DNA of 64,000 nt from Kribbella sindirgiensis. Lineage in GTDB: Bacteria > Actinomycetota > Actinomycetes > Propionibacteriales > Kribbellaceae. The translations under genes were made by a program, and so were the position numbers. The notes beneath the pieces are model-generated. The model did not search any database. It was not told the origin of the DNA and saw nothing but the letters and a program-made list of their open reading frames with translations. The stretch lies in NCBI RefSeq assembly GCF_004331435.1, contig NZ_SJKA01000003.1, positions 124,001 to 188,000 of the forward strand, given 5' to 3'. This document shows positions 24,759 to 32,364 of this stretch, in pieces. Each line of letters starts with the position of its first letter. Within the stretch, counting starts at the first letter, position 1.

Positions 24759-24822
24759 GTGCCGAGGCCGGGAGGTGGTCGCCGCGTGGATTTGTCGGAG
24801 GGGTCTGGCACTCTGAAGGGCG

Positions 24823-25167
24823 ATGAACGAGCCAGGGGTGTTGTTGAGCGCGCGGGCGATGGTGTTGCACGACCTCGCCGCGCGGGGCTTCGACGACGCG
24901 GTGATGGTGTCCTTGCTGGAGGACGCCGTCGCCGGTCGTCAGTGGTGGCTGGACCAGTGGCCGGACGGCGCCGAACACATCGCCGGCCTGGTCGCGCAGG
25001 ACGTGCAGGACCGCCTGGTCGACTCCGGGGTCCGCTGGCCGCGCTGCACCGCCTGCGACGACCTGCACGACCACGAGCTCCGCATCGAGCCGGAGCTCGG
25101 CCCTGACCCGCAGTGGGTCTGCGAACGCGCTGGCATCTCCGTCGCACCCCTGGGGCACCTCACCTGA
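24823..25167 (+). CDS. Hypothetical protein with CxxC motif
   Basis: A 114-residue acidic protein. It is helical at the N-terminus (LSARAMVLHDLAARGFDDA) and has a C-terminal half with RCTACDD and HDHELRIEPEL, where the two cysteines and nearby histidines could bind metal; a third cysteine lies in WVCERAG. No family was recognised with certainty. It stands alone between the hairpin at 24651-24758 and the oxidase operon. Confidence 0.6.
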   Translation: MNEPGVLLSARAMVLHDLAARGFDDAVMVSLLEDAVAGRQWWLDQWPDGAEHIAGLVAQDVQDRLVDSGVRWPRCTACDDLHDHELRIEPELGPDPQWVCERAGISVAPLGHLT

Positions 25168-25192
25168 CCCCTCCGGGTAATACCTGATTGCT

Positions 25193-25228
25193 CTACATGT
25201 AGCCAGACTACTATTGTCTGTCTACATG
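25193..25228. promoter_or_regulatory. Operator/promoter of the multicopper oxidase operon
   Basis: CATGTAGCCAGAC (25196-25208) and GTCTGTCTACATG (25216-25228) are inverted repeats (12 of 13) around TACTATT, which fits a -10 box. The right arm contains the ATG at 25226. The left arm extends into the palindrome CTACATGTAG. The regulator is not in the window. Confidence 0.6.
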
Positions 25229-25591
25229 AAGGTCCTGAACGTGCTCCGGCTGACGGCCGGGGTCCATGCGCTGGCGATCTGCCTGCAGCCGGTGGCCGCC
25301 GGGGTGTACCTCGACGGCTCCCCCGGTGGCGTGCGGATGCACGAACCGATCGGGCTGGCCCTGGCCTTCCTCGGACTCGCCCAGTTGCTACTGGCAACGA
25401 TCTGGTGGTGGACCGGCGGCCGCTGGACCGCGCCCGCGGCGAGTCTGCTGATCCTCGCCGGTGAGGTCGTCCAGATCGCCATGGGGTACAGCCGCCAGTT
25501 GGCGGTCCACGTCCCGCTGGGCATCGCGCTTGTCACTGCCACGGTCGTCTTCGCGTTCTGGGTCAACAAGCGCCAGGTGGTCGCGGCATGA
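25226..25591 (+). CDS. Small four-helix membrane protein with HVPLG motif
   Basis: A 121-residue membrane protein with four predicted helices. It shares with the next gene a histidine near helix 2 (MHEPIGLA) and the motif AVHVPLGIA in helix 4; paired histidines like these could bind haem, but that is inference. The ATG at 25226 lies within the operator arm and only a short leader is possible; a TTG at 25214 is less likely. Overlaps the next gene by four bases. Confidence 0.75.
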   Translation: MKVLNVLRLTAGVHALAICLQPVAAGVYLDGSPGGVRMHEPIGLALAFLGLAQLLLATIWWWTGGRWTAPAASLLILAGEVVQIAMGYSRQLAVHVPLGIALVTATVVFAFWVNKRQVVAA

Positions 25592-26019
25592 TCACCCTCG
25601 AACCGCAACCGGCGGCCAAGGTACGCCGGCCGCGCGTCAGCCTGCACGTCCTGCGGATCACGCTGGTTCTGCACGCCGCGTTCGTGATCGCACAGCCGAT
25701 CGCGGCGGGCTACTTCCTGTCCGGCAACGTCGACGCGATGACCGACGTGCACAGCACGGTCGGCGGCACCATCTGGATGATCGCGTTCCTCCAGACCGTC
25801 GCGGCCGCCTGCTACACCCTCGTCGGTCGCGGCCGGATCTGGCCGGCGCTGGTCTCCCCGATCCTCGTCGTCGCGGAGTTCGTGCAGCTCACGTTCGGTT
25901 ACCTGCAGAACTTCGCCGTACACGTCCCGCTCGGGACCGCGATCGTCGGCACCGTCTGCTGGATGGCGGTCTGGTCGTTCCGCCGCACCGCACGCCTGAA
26001 CCGCCGGGAGGCGAAATGA
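25588..26019 (+). CDS. Four-helix membrane protein, paralogue of the preceding gene
   Basis: A 143-residue membrane protein with four predicted helices, the matching histidine block DVHSTVGGT and the motif AVHVPLGTA. It overlaps both neighbours by four bases, so all three genes of the operon are coupled. The pair may form a heterodimer that passes electrons to or anchors the secreted oxidase; no function is established. Confidence 0.75.
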   Translation: MITLEPQPAAKVRRPRVSLHVLRITLVLHAAFVIAQPIAAGYFLSGNVDAMTDVHSTVGGTIWMIAFLQTVAAACYTLVGRGRIWPALVSPILVVAEFVQLTFGYLQNFAVHVPLGTAIVGTVCWMAVWSFRRTARLNRREAK

Positions 26020-27524
26020 TGAGGCTGTCCCGCCGCGGGTTCCTGGCCGCCGGCGCCGTCGCGACCTTGGCCGGTTGTGGCGCAGAGGCCAAGCCCGCAC
26101 AGGCCGGAGAACTCCTGCGCAGCAAGGCGAAACTGCCCACACCGTTCCAGGTGCCGCTGCCGATCCCACCGGTCAAGAAGCCGACCCGCTCCGACGCGAA
26201 GGCCGACTACTACCAGGTCGTCCAGCGCAAGGCGAGCCTGGAGATCCTCCCCGGTCTCAAGACGGAGGTCATGGGGTACGACGGCCTGCTCCCGGGCCCC
26301 ACGTTCGACGTACGCAGCGGACGTACCACCGTGGTCGAGCAGGTGAACGAGCTCGACGTGTCGACCGTGGTCCACCTGCACGGCGGCCACACGCCCGCCC
26401 CGAGTGACGGCTGGCCGCTCGACCTCATCATGCCCACGAACGGACAGCACGCCGGCCACCACATGTCCGGCGGCGACATGACCATGGGCAAGCGCACGTA
26501 CACGTACCCGAACAGGCAGCGCGCCGCGACCCTCTGGTACCACGACCACACGATGGACTACACCGCACCACAGGTGTATCGCGGACTGTTCGGCCTGCAC
26601 ATCATCCGGGACGACGAGGAGGAGAACCTCCCGCTACCGAAGGGCGATCGGGAGATCCCGCTGGTGATCGCGGACCGTGCGTTCGACGCGGACGGGGCGT
26701 TCCTGTACCCCGCCGCGAAGGACGGTCCCGGCGTCGAGTCGGCGTACATGGAGGGTGTCGTCGCCGACGTCACGCTGGTGAACGGCGCACCGTGGCCGGT
26801 GCACGAGGTGGACGCGGTCCGGTACCGCTTCCGCATTCTCAACGCCAGCAACGCTCGCCGGTACGAGCTCGCCTTCGACAAGGGTCCGGCGACGTTCGTG
26901 CAGATCGGCAGTGACGGTGGACTCCTCGACAAGCCGGTCGAGCACAGGACGCTGGTGATCGCGCCGGCCGAGCGGTTCGACGTGGTCGTGGACTTCTCGC
27001 AGTACCAGCCCGGCGACGAGGTCACGATCGTCAACAAGCTCGACAAGAACGCCGGCGTACTGCGCTTCAAGATCGCCCGCAAGGCAGTCGACGACACGAG
27101 CATCCCGGCGACGCTCTCGTCGTACGCCGTGACTCCCCGGCCGAGCGGTGTCGTACGGCGGGAGTGGCAGTTCCGGCGCGGTGACGCCGGGGGCCACCGC
27201 GGCTGGACGATCAACGGGAAGGCGTTCGATCCCGCGGTGATGCAGGCGCAGGTGAAGCTGGATCAGTACGAGGTCTGGTCGTTCGTCACCGACGTCCATC
27301 ACCCGGTGCACGTCCACCTCGCGCCGTTCCAGGTCCTGACCCGGGGCGGGAGCAGCAAGCTGTCGGCGTACGACCACGGCTGGAAGGACACCGTCGACAT
27401 CCGCCCCGCCGAGGTCGTCGAGGTCCTGGTCAAGTTCACCGCCCACAAGGGCAAGTACCTGATCCACTGCCACAACCTCGAACACGAGGACATGGCCATG
27501 ATGGCCGCCTTCGAGACGATCTAG
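26016..27524 (+). CDS. Multicopper oxidase, Tat-exported
   Basis: A 502-residue three-domain oxidase of the CueO/CotA/bilirubin-oxidase type. The N-terminus has a Tat motif SRRGFLAAG and a lipobox-like LAGC, so it may be lipid anchored. All copper ligands are visible: HLHGGH (His120, His122), HDH (His176, His178), HPVHVH (His429, His432, His434) and HCHNLEHEDMAM (His484, Cys485, His486, His490, axial Met495). It should oxidise phenols or metal ions such as Cu(I) and reduce oxygen to water. The start ATG at 26016 overlaps the stop of the preceding gene; ATG at 26019 is equally possible. A methionine/histidine-rich loop near 148-160 (HHMSGGDMTMG) suggests copper handling. Confidence 0.93.
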   Translation: MMRLSRRGFLAAGAVATLAGCGAEAKPAQAGELLRSKAKLPTPFQVPLPIPPVKKPTRSDAKADYYQVVQRKASLEILPGLKTEVMGYDGLLPGPTFDVRSGRTTVVEQVNELDVSTVVHLHGGHTPAPSDGWPLDLIMPTNGQHAGHHMSGGDMTMGKRTYTYPNRQRAATLWYHDHTMDYTAPQVYRGLFGLHIIRDDEEENLPLPKGDREIPLVIADRAFDADGAFLYPAAKDGPGVESAYMEGVVADVTLVNGAPWPVHEVDAVRYRFRILNASNARRYELAFDKGPATFVQIGSDGGLLDKPVEHRTLVIAPAERFDVVVDFSQYQPGDEVTIVNKLDKNAGVLRFKIARKAVDDTSIPATLSSYAVTPRPSGVVRREWQFRRGDAGGHRGWTINGKAFDPAVMQAQVKLDQYEVWSFVTDVHHPVHVHLAPFQVLTRGGSSKLSAYDHGWKDTVDIRPAEVVEVLVKFTAHKGKYLIHCHNLEHEDMAMMAAFETI

Positions 27525-28003
27525 CGGGTGCCTGCGGCGAGGGCTTCCGCGGCCTTGGCGCGGAGAGCGATGCGGTCGACGCCGGCGGTCTGTAGCGCAC
27601 GGGCCACTCGGCCACGCTCGGAGTCGAGCAGACCGAACAGGATGCGCATCGAGCCGAAGCGCGCGCCCTTGGGCGAAGCATCCATTCCGCGGCGCAACAG
27701 CAGCTTCGTCGACTCGCCGATCTGCGGGTCACGGTCCCCGTCCGGCGTTGCCTCCGGCAACAATCCCATCCGGACGGCGATCCCGGCCACGGCCAGGCTC
27801 TGCTCCCATTCGCGGTCCAGTGCGGCTCGGATCGCATCCTCGGTCAGCCCGGCGTCGGCCAGCAGCCGCGCGGCCGCCGAGTCCTCGAGCGCGGCGACGG
27901 CGAGCAGCACGTGCTCGGCCTCGATCGTCCGGGAGCCGTCCCGGCGAGCCTCGGCGCGGGCCGCGCGTACCAGGATCGCGCGTACATCCTTGTGGTCCGG
28001 CAT
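27521..28003 (-). CDS. Clp N-terminal (double Clp repeat) domain protein
   Basis: A 160-residue protein made of a Clp-N domain: RTIEAEHVLLAVAAL in the first repeat and GSMRILFGLLDSERGRVARAL in the second. It has no ATPase domain. Such free Clp-N proteins may act as adaptors for ClpC-type unfoldases. It overlaps the HTH gene upstream (TGATG type) and converges on the oxidase gene with a four-base overlap. It is likely controlled by its HTH partner. Confidence 0.85.
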   Translation of the reverse strand: MPDHKDVRAILVRAARAEARRDGSRTIEAEHVLLAVAALEDSAAARLLADAGLTEDAIRAALDREWEQSLAVAGIAVRMGLLPEATPDGDRDPQIGESTKLLLRRGMDASPKGARFGSMRILFGLLDSERGRVARALQTAGVDRIALRAKAAEALAAGTR

Positions 28004-28227
28004 CAGCGCCTCCTCAGGGCAACTCCGGCGGCCACCAGCCGCCGGGCGTGTTTCTTGTGCACGGCCTGCCGGGTGACCCCCAGCACCTCGGCGACCTCGG
28101 ACCAGCTCCAGCCGGCCCGCATCGCCCGCTCCACCTGGCTGTCTTCCAGCCGGTCGGCCAGCCGGCGCAGCGCCACCACCGCGGCCAGCCCCGCCGCGGG
28201 GTCCTCGGGGTCCACCAGATCGGTCAT
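28003..28227 (-). CDS. Small helix-turn-helix regulator paired with Clp-N protein
   Basis: A 74-residue protein. The C-terminal half is a sigma-region-4-like helix-turn-helix, WSWSEVAEVLGVTRQAVHKK (residues about 40-59), and the N-terminal half is helical. It is the first gene of a two-gene transcript with the Clp-N protein. The ATG follows a consensus promoter directly, so the message is leaderless, and the promoter is covered by a dyad that this protein may bind. Confidence 0.85.
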   Translation of the reverse strand: MTDLVDPEDPAAGLAAVVALRRLADRLEDSQVERAMRAGWSWSEVAEVLGVTRQAVHKKHARRLVAAGVALRRR

Positions 28228-28230
28228 GTA

Positions 28231-28273
28231 AGCAACCTAGGTTGACAACCCCGGTTTGTCAACCCAAGTTGCT
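28231..28273 (-). promoter_or_regulatory. Leaderless promoter and dyad of the HTH/Clp-N operon
   Basis: On the minus strand TTGACA, a 17-base spacer and TAGGTT end six bases before the ATG at 28227. The same bases form an inverted repeat, AGCAACCTAGGTTGACAAC (28231-28249) with TTTGTCAACCCAAGTTGCT (28255-28273), 16 of 19 positions. A bound dimer would cover both promoter boxes. Confidence 0.7.
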
Positions 28274-28285
28274 AAAACCGACAGG

Positions 28286-28330
28286 TTGACGGCCGGCGTC
28301 ACCTCTGTCTATATTCAACACATCAGTTGA
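28286..28330 (+). promoter_or_regulatory. Promoter and dyad of the ArsR/AHSA1 operon
   Basis: TTGACG (28286-28291), an 18-base spacer and TATATT (28310-28315) make a good promoter. TCAAC-N6-GTTGA (28315-28330) overlaps its end and suggests autoregulation; TTGATCAA follows. The GGTTGAC block at 28284-28290 also matches the half-site of the neighbouring HTH dyad. Confidence 0.6.
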
Positions 28331-28351
28331 TCAAGGGAACGGTTGATAAAG

Positions 28352-28681
28352 ATGATGGTTGACGATGGTCAGCTCGACCGGTCGTTCGCGGCACTGGCCG
28401 ACCCGGTCCGGCGAGCGATGATCGCGCGGCTGTCCCGCGGCCCGGCCACCGTGAACGAACTGGCCGACCCGTTCCCGATCACCAAGCAGGCGGTGTCGCG
28501 GCACATCCAAGTGCTCGAGGCCGCCGGGCTGATCACCCGGACCCGGGACGGCCAGCGCCGTCCCTGCCACCTGGTGCCGGCCGCCCTCGAGGCACTGACG
28601 AGCTGGATCGACGAGTACCGGCTCGAAACCGAACGCCGCTTCCGCCGGATGGAAGCACTACTGAAGGAGCAGGAATCATGA
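28352..28681 (+). CDS. ArsR-family regulator (AHSA1-associated)
   Basis: A 109-residue winged-helix protein. Recognisable are FAALADPVRRAMIARLS at the start and the recognition helix ITKQAVSRHIQVLEAAGL (about 45-62). This is the metal-independent group that controls AHSA1/SRPBCC genes. ATG 28352 is used; the next codon but one is also ATG and a TTG at 28343 is possible. The next gene overlaps by four bases. Confidence 0.9.
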   Translation: MMVDDGQLDRSFAALADPVRRAMIARLSRGPATVNELADPFPITKQAVSRHIQVLEAAGLITRTRDGQRRPCHLVPAALEALTSWIDEYRLETERRFRRMEALLKEQES

Positions 28682-29148
28682 GCGGTACCACCATCAACAC
28701 CCCGGCCGGCACCCCGTTCGTCGAGGTGACGCGGGAGTTCGCCGCCTCGCCGACCCAGCTGTTCCGGGTCATGTCCGACCGCGACCTGGTGGCCGAGTGG
28801 CTCGGCCCGCGCGAGCTCGACGCGACCATCGAGGAGTACGACGTACGCACCGGCGGCAAGTACCGGTACGTGCACCGCGACGACTCCGGTGAGTACGCGT
28901 TCCGCGGTGTCTTCCACACCGTGGAGCAGGACCGGCTGATCATCCAGACCTTCGAGTGGGAAGGCGCGCCGGGCCAGGTCTGCATCGAGAAGATGACGCT
29001 GGAGCCGACCGAGAAGGGCGTCCGGCTGCACCAGCAGTCCGTGTTCCCGTCCGTCGAGGCCCGCGACCAGTCGATCGAGTACGGGATGGAGAGCGGCATC
29101 AACGACTCGATGGACCGCCTGGCCGAACTGCTCGCCAAGGAGAGCTGA
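28678..29148 (+). CDS. SRPBCC / AHSA1-family protein
   Basis: A 156-residue START-like fold protein. Typical segments are VTREFAASPTQLFRVMSDRDLVAEWLGPRE and FRGVFHTVEQDRLIIQTFEWEG (partly quoted). The family binds hydrophobic ligands or protein partners; the exact role is unknown. It is coupled to the ArsR gene upstream, a very common gene pair, and followed two bases later by a RibD/DHFR-like gene with its own GGAGAG ribosome site. Confidence 0.9.
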   Translation: MSGTTINTPAGTPFVEVTREFAASPTQLFRVMSDRDLVAEWLGPRELDATIEEYDVRTGGKYRYVHRDDSGEYAFRGVFHTVEQDRLIIQTFEWEGAPGQVCIEKMTLEPTEKGVRLHQQSVFPSVEARDQSIEYGMESGINDSMDRLAELLAKES

Positions 29149-29150
29149 TC

Positions 29151-29750
29151 ATGAGCCAGGTCGTCGTCGACATCTCGGTGTCGCTGGACGGCTACGTCAC
29201 CGGGCCCAACGCCGGGATCGGCAACGGGCTCGGTGACGGCGGCGACACCATCCACGACTGGGTGTTCCACGGCACCGACGCGGACCGCGCCGTCCTCGAC
29301 GCCGCGTTCGCAGCGAGCGGTGCGGTCGTCCAGGGCCGGAACCTCTTCGACGTGATCGACGCCCCGGACGGGTGGAGCGACGAGATGGGGTACGGCGCGA
29401 AGCCGACCGGCGAGGTCAACCCACCGGTCTTCGTGGTCACCCACACACCGCCCACCAAGACACGCCTGGGCGACCGGTTCCGCTTCGTCGGCAGTCCGGC
29501 CGAAGCGATCACCCAGGCCGTAGAAGTTGCCGGTAGCAAGGATGTCTACGTGATGGGCGGTGGACAGATCTGCCAGGCGGTGCTCGCCGAAGGGCTGGCC
29601 GACGTACTGCGGTTGCACGTAGCTCCCGTCGTACTCGGAGGCGGGACCCGGCTGTTCCCGGCCGAGGCCGCGCCGGGGTACGCACTCGAACTCATCGACG
29701 CCGTGTCGACTCCCGCGGCACAGCATCTGACCTACAAGGTGGTGAAGTAG
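29151..29750 (+). CDS. Dihydrofolate reductase-fold (RibD C-terminal-like) protein
   Basis: A 199-residue protein with the RibD-C/DHFR fold: VDISVSLDGYVTGPN at the start, QGRNLFDV, FVVTHTPP and a glycine-rich VYVMGGGQICQAVL nucleotide-binding loop (about residues 131-144), then VLGGGTRLF. The YwjB/YyaP-like group is not true DHFR and its substrate is unknown. Third gene of the ArsR operon. The start is the ATG after AAGGAGAGC; longer readings upstream are shadows. Confidence 0.9.
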   Translation: MSQVVVDISVSLDGYVTGPNAGIGNGLGDGGDTIHDWVFHGTDADRAVLDAAFAASGAVVQGRNLFDVIDAPDGWSDEMGYGAKPTGEVNPPVFVVTHTPPTKTRLGDRFRFVGSPAEAITQAVEVAGSKDVYVMGGGQICQAVLAEGLADVLRLHVAPVVLGGGTRLFPAEAAPGYALELIDAVSTPAAQHLTYKVVK

Positions 29751-29752
29751 TC

Positions 29753-30343
29753 ATGGGCAACGTCATCGCAACTGCCGTCGTGTCACTGGACGGTTTCGTC
29801 GCCGACACCGAGGACGGGGTCGGGCCGCTGTTCGACTGGTACAACAACGGTCCGGTCGAGATCTACGGGACGGACCCGGGCCGGCCGTTCCACGTCAGCC
29901 CGGCGAGCGCGGAGTACATCGGTTCCACCTGGCCGAACGTGCGGTCGTGCATCATCGGCCGGCGGCTGTTCGACATCACGAACGGGTGGAACGGCGTCCC
30001 CGCGGTCGGCGAGCACGTCTTCGTCGTCACCCACGAACCGCCGATCGACTGGCCCTTCCCCGACGCCCCGTTCACCTTCGTCAACGGCATCGAGCAAGCG
30101 GTCGCCCAGGCCAAGGAGTACGCGGGCGACGCCGACGTCAGCATCACCGGCGGCAACCTCACCGGCCAAGCACTCGCCGCCGGCCTGGTCGACGAGATCG
30201 CCTACAACCTGGCCCCGGCCCTCCTCGGCGCCGGCCGCCGCTTCTTCGGCGACTACGTGGGCCCCGAACTCCTCCTGGACAACCCCCGCGTCGTCGAAGG
30301 CGACCGCGTCACCCACCTGCATTACCGCGTCAGCAAAGGGTGA
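29753..30343 (+). CDS. Dihydrofolate reductase-fold (RibD C-terminal-like) protein
   Basis: A 196-residue second member of the same family, with AVVSLDGFVAD, IIGRRLFDITNGW, FVVTHEPP and VSITGGNLTGQAL. It starts two bases after the previous gene and ends the operon. Its last 22 bases overlap the convergent PTH2-like gene. Two different copies in tandem suggest a heterodimer or two related reductase activities; neither can be assigned. Confidence 0.9.
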   Translation: MGNVIATAVVSLDGFVADTEDGVGPLFDWYNNGPVEIYGTDPGRPFHVSPASAEYIGSTWPNVRSCIIGRRLFDITNGWNGVPAVGEHVFVVTHEPPIDWPFPDAPFTFVNGIEQAVAQAKEYAGDADVSITGGNLTGQALAAGLVDEIAYNLAPALLGAGRRFFGDYVGPELLLDNPRVVEGDRVTHLHYRVSKG

Positions 30344-30972
30344 TCCGCGATCACGGTGCGGGAGCCCGGGGCGATCTCGGTGAAGCCGGCGTCCTGGACC
30401 ACCGGGAGGTTGCTGGTGAGGAGCGTCTGCCAGCGCGCGGGGGTGGCCGTACGGACCGCGAGCGCGAAGTCCGTCTGCTGCCACTCCTTCCGCGCTTGCT
30501 CCGACAGCTCCCACCACGCGAGCTGGGCCGCGTGGCCGCACTGGGCCATGGCCTTGCCGCTGGACATGTGCAGGGCGGGGTTGAGCCAGAGGACCGGTAC
30601 GCCGGGTTCGAGGGGCGGGAGGTCTGCGGTGTCCTCGAAGTCGGTGCCTGAGACCTGGAGCTTGAACAGGTCCGGCGGTACGTCGTCCACGCCCGTCGGC
30701 GGAAACACCCGAACCTCAGCTCCGGTTCCGTGCACTGTGATGCCCGGTAGGGCCTCGGCGCGGCGCCACTCGATGCCGCGGGCTCGCTTGGTGATCTTGC
30801 GGATGTGGTTGTCCTGCCAGGCGGTCATCGCCTCGGCCCACTCGCCCTCGCCGTACGATCGCTCGTCGGCCAGGATCGCGAGCACCGCCCGCGCCGCGGT
30901 CTCCAACGCGTCCGTCTGACTCGGCCGCGCGTTCTTCTCGACCCGGACCACCAGCGTCAACACCTGTTCCAC
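30322..30972 (-). CDS. Peptidyl-tRNA hydrolase 2 (PTH2) family protein
   Basis: A 216-residue protein whose C-terminal 120 residues carry the PTH2 pattern: ALHMSSGKAMAQCGHAAQLAW (compare GKxAAQxxHA), then FALAVRTATP and a late AGFTEIAPGSRTVIADHP segment. PTH2 enzymes recycle peptidyl-tRNA in archaea and eukaryotes; the bacterial group is less studied. The N-terminal 90 residues, starting VLTLVVRVEKNARPS, are extra. Convergent with the RibD-like gene, divergent from thyA. Confidence 0.8.
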   Translation of the reverse strand: MEQVLTLVVRVEKNARPSQTDALETAARAVLAILADERSYGEGEWAEAMTAWQDNHIRKITKRARGIEWRRAEALPGITVHGTGAEVRVFPPTGVDDVPPDLFKLQVSGTDFEDTADLPPLEPGVPVLWLNPALHMSSGKAMAQCGHAAQLAWWELSEQARKEWQQTDFALAVRTATPARWQTLLTSNLPVVQDAGFTEIAPGSRTVIADHPLLTR

Positions 30973-31022
30973 GCCGCGAGTCTGCCACGTCGACTCCGTA
31001 CGGCAGGTTGTAGCGTGAGGGC

Positions 31023-31814
31023 ATGCAGCAGTACCTGGATCTGTTGAGGCACGTGCTGGACAACGGGACCGAGAAGGGGGACCGGACCGGGACGGGCACG
31101 CTGAGCGTGTTCGGGTACCAGTCGCGGTACGACCTCACCCAGGGCTTCCCCGCGGTGACGACGAAGAAGCTGCATCTGCGGTCGGTGATCGGGGAGCTGA
31201 TCTGGTTCCTCAGCGGCTCGACGAACGTCAAGTGGCTGCACGAGAACAACATCTCGATCTGGGACGAGTGGGCCGACGCCGACGGTGAGCTCGGTCCGGT
31301 GTACGGGTACCAGTGGCGGTCCTGGCCGACGCCCGACGGGCGGCACGTGGACCAGATCGCCAACCTGATCGCGTCGATCAAGAACAACCCGGACTCCCGC
31401 CGGCACATCGTGAACGCGTGGAACGTGGCCGACGTGGACGACATGGCGTTGCCGCCGTGTCACACCATGTTCCAGTTCTATGTCGCGGACGGCCGCCTGT
31501 CCTGCCAGCTGTACCAGCGGTCGGCCGACATCTTCCTGGGCGTGCCGTTCAACATCGCGTCGTACGCGCTGCTCACCCACATGGTCGCGCAGCAGACCGG
31601 GCTCGAGGTCGGTGACTTCGTGCACACGCTCGGCGACGCGCACCTGTACCTGAACCACCTGGACCAGGCCCGCCTGCAACTCACCCGCGAGCCGCGTCCG
31701 CTGCCGACGCTCAACCTGACCAAGCGCGACTCGATCGACGGCTACGAGATCGCCGACGTCGAGCTGGTCGGCTACGACCCGCACCCGGGGATCAAGGCCC
31801 CCATCGCCGTATGA
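31023..31814 (+). CDS. thyA: Thymidylate synthase
   Basis: A 263-residue enzyme that methylates dUMP to dTMP with methylene-tetrahydrofolate. It has the full family length and motifs: [21 protein letters not shown] and the nucleophile Cys146 in [12 protein letters not shown], which is the same number as in E. coli. A TAGCGT box (31011-31016) lies six bases before the ATG and there is no ribosome site, so a leaderless message is likely. It overlaps folA by four bases. Confidence 0.97.
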   Translation: MQQYLDLLRHVLDNGTEKGDRTGTGTLSVFGYQSRYDLTQGFPAVTTKKLHLRSVIGELIWFLSGSTNVKWLHENNISIWDEWADADGELGPVYGYQWRSWPTPDGRHVDQIANLIASIKNNPDSRRHIVNAWNVADVDDMALPPCHTMFQFYVADGRLSCQLYQRSADIFLGVPFNIASYALLTHMVAQQTGLEVGDFVHTLGDAHLYLNHLDQARLQLTREPRPLPTLNLTKRDSIDGYEIADVELVGYDPHPGIKAPIAV

Positions 31815-32266
31815 CGGTCATCCTCATCGCCGCGGTCGGACGGAACGGTGTGATCGGGCGGGACAACGACCTGCCCTGGCGGATCCGCGAGGACCTGCAA
31901 CGGTTCAAGCAGCTCACCCTCGGCCACACCCTCGTGATGGGCCGCAAGACGTACGACTCGATCGGCCGGCCGCTCCCGGGACGCCGTACCGTCGTCGTCA
32001 CCCGGCAACCCGACTGGTCGGCGGACGGCGTCGACGTCACGCACTCCCTCGAAGAGGCCCTGAAGTACGACGGCACGCTGTACGTCGCCGGCGGCGGCGA
32101 GATCTACCGCCAGGCCCTCCCGTACGCCGACACCCTCGAACTCACCGAGGTCGACCAGTCCCCCGACGGCGACGTCACGTTTCCGGAAATCGACCCGGCA
32201 CACTGGAGCGAGACCGCCCGCGACCCCCACGACGGCTTCACCTTTGTTAGTTATCGCCGCAGCTAA
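31811..32266 (+). CDS. folA: Dihydrofolate reductase
   Basis: A 151-residue DHFR that regenerates tetrahydrofolate used by the adjacent thymidylate synthase. Motifs: [18 protein letters not shown] with the Met20-type loop, [24 protein letters not shown], and [13 protein letters not shown] for NADPH binding. Translationally coupled to thyA (ATGA). A true DHFR, unlike the two RibD-like genes 1.5-2.5 kb upstream. Confidence 0.96.
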   Translation: MTVILIAAVGRNGVIGRDNDLPWRIREDLQRFKQLTLGHTLVMGRKTYDSIGRPLPGRRTVVVTRQPDWSADGVDVTHSLEEALKYDGTLYVAGGGEIYRQALPYADTLELTEVDQSPDGDVTFPEIDPAHWSETARDPHDGFTFVSYRRS

Positions 32267-32309
32267 CAACGAGTAGGCAACGGGGTCACCAGGAAGACCT
32301 GGAACCGCG

Positions 32310-32364
32310 TAGATTGTGTGCGCGTCACGGAGGTATCCAGGGGCACCTCTCGGAGGGGAACACG
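32310..32364 (+). promoter_or_regulatory. Promoter/leader of the ten-gene PknG operon
   Basis: TAGATT (32310-32315) is a plausible -10; no convincing -35 is seen. The leader ends with CGGAGGGGAA seven bases before the telA ATG, a strong ribosome site. A small CCAGG-AAGA-CCTGG stem upstream may end the folA transcript. Confidence 0.4.

Noticed and set aside
28678-32266. Three DHFR-fold genes as a folate cluster
   Set aside because: The two RibD-like genes belong to the ArsR/AHSA1 operon and are not true DHFR; proximity to thyA-folA is probably chance.
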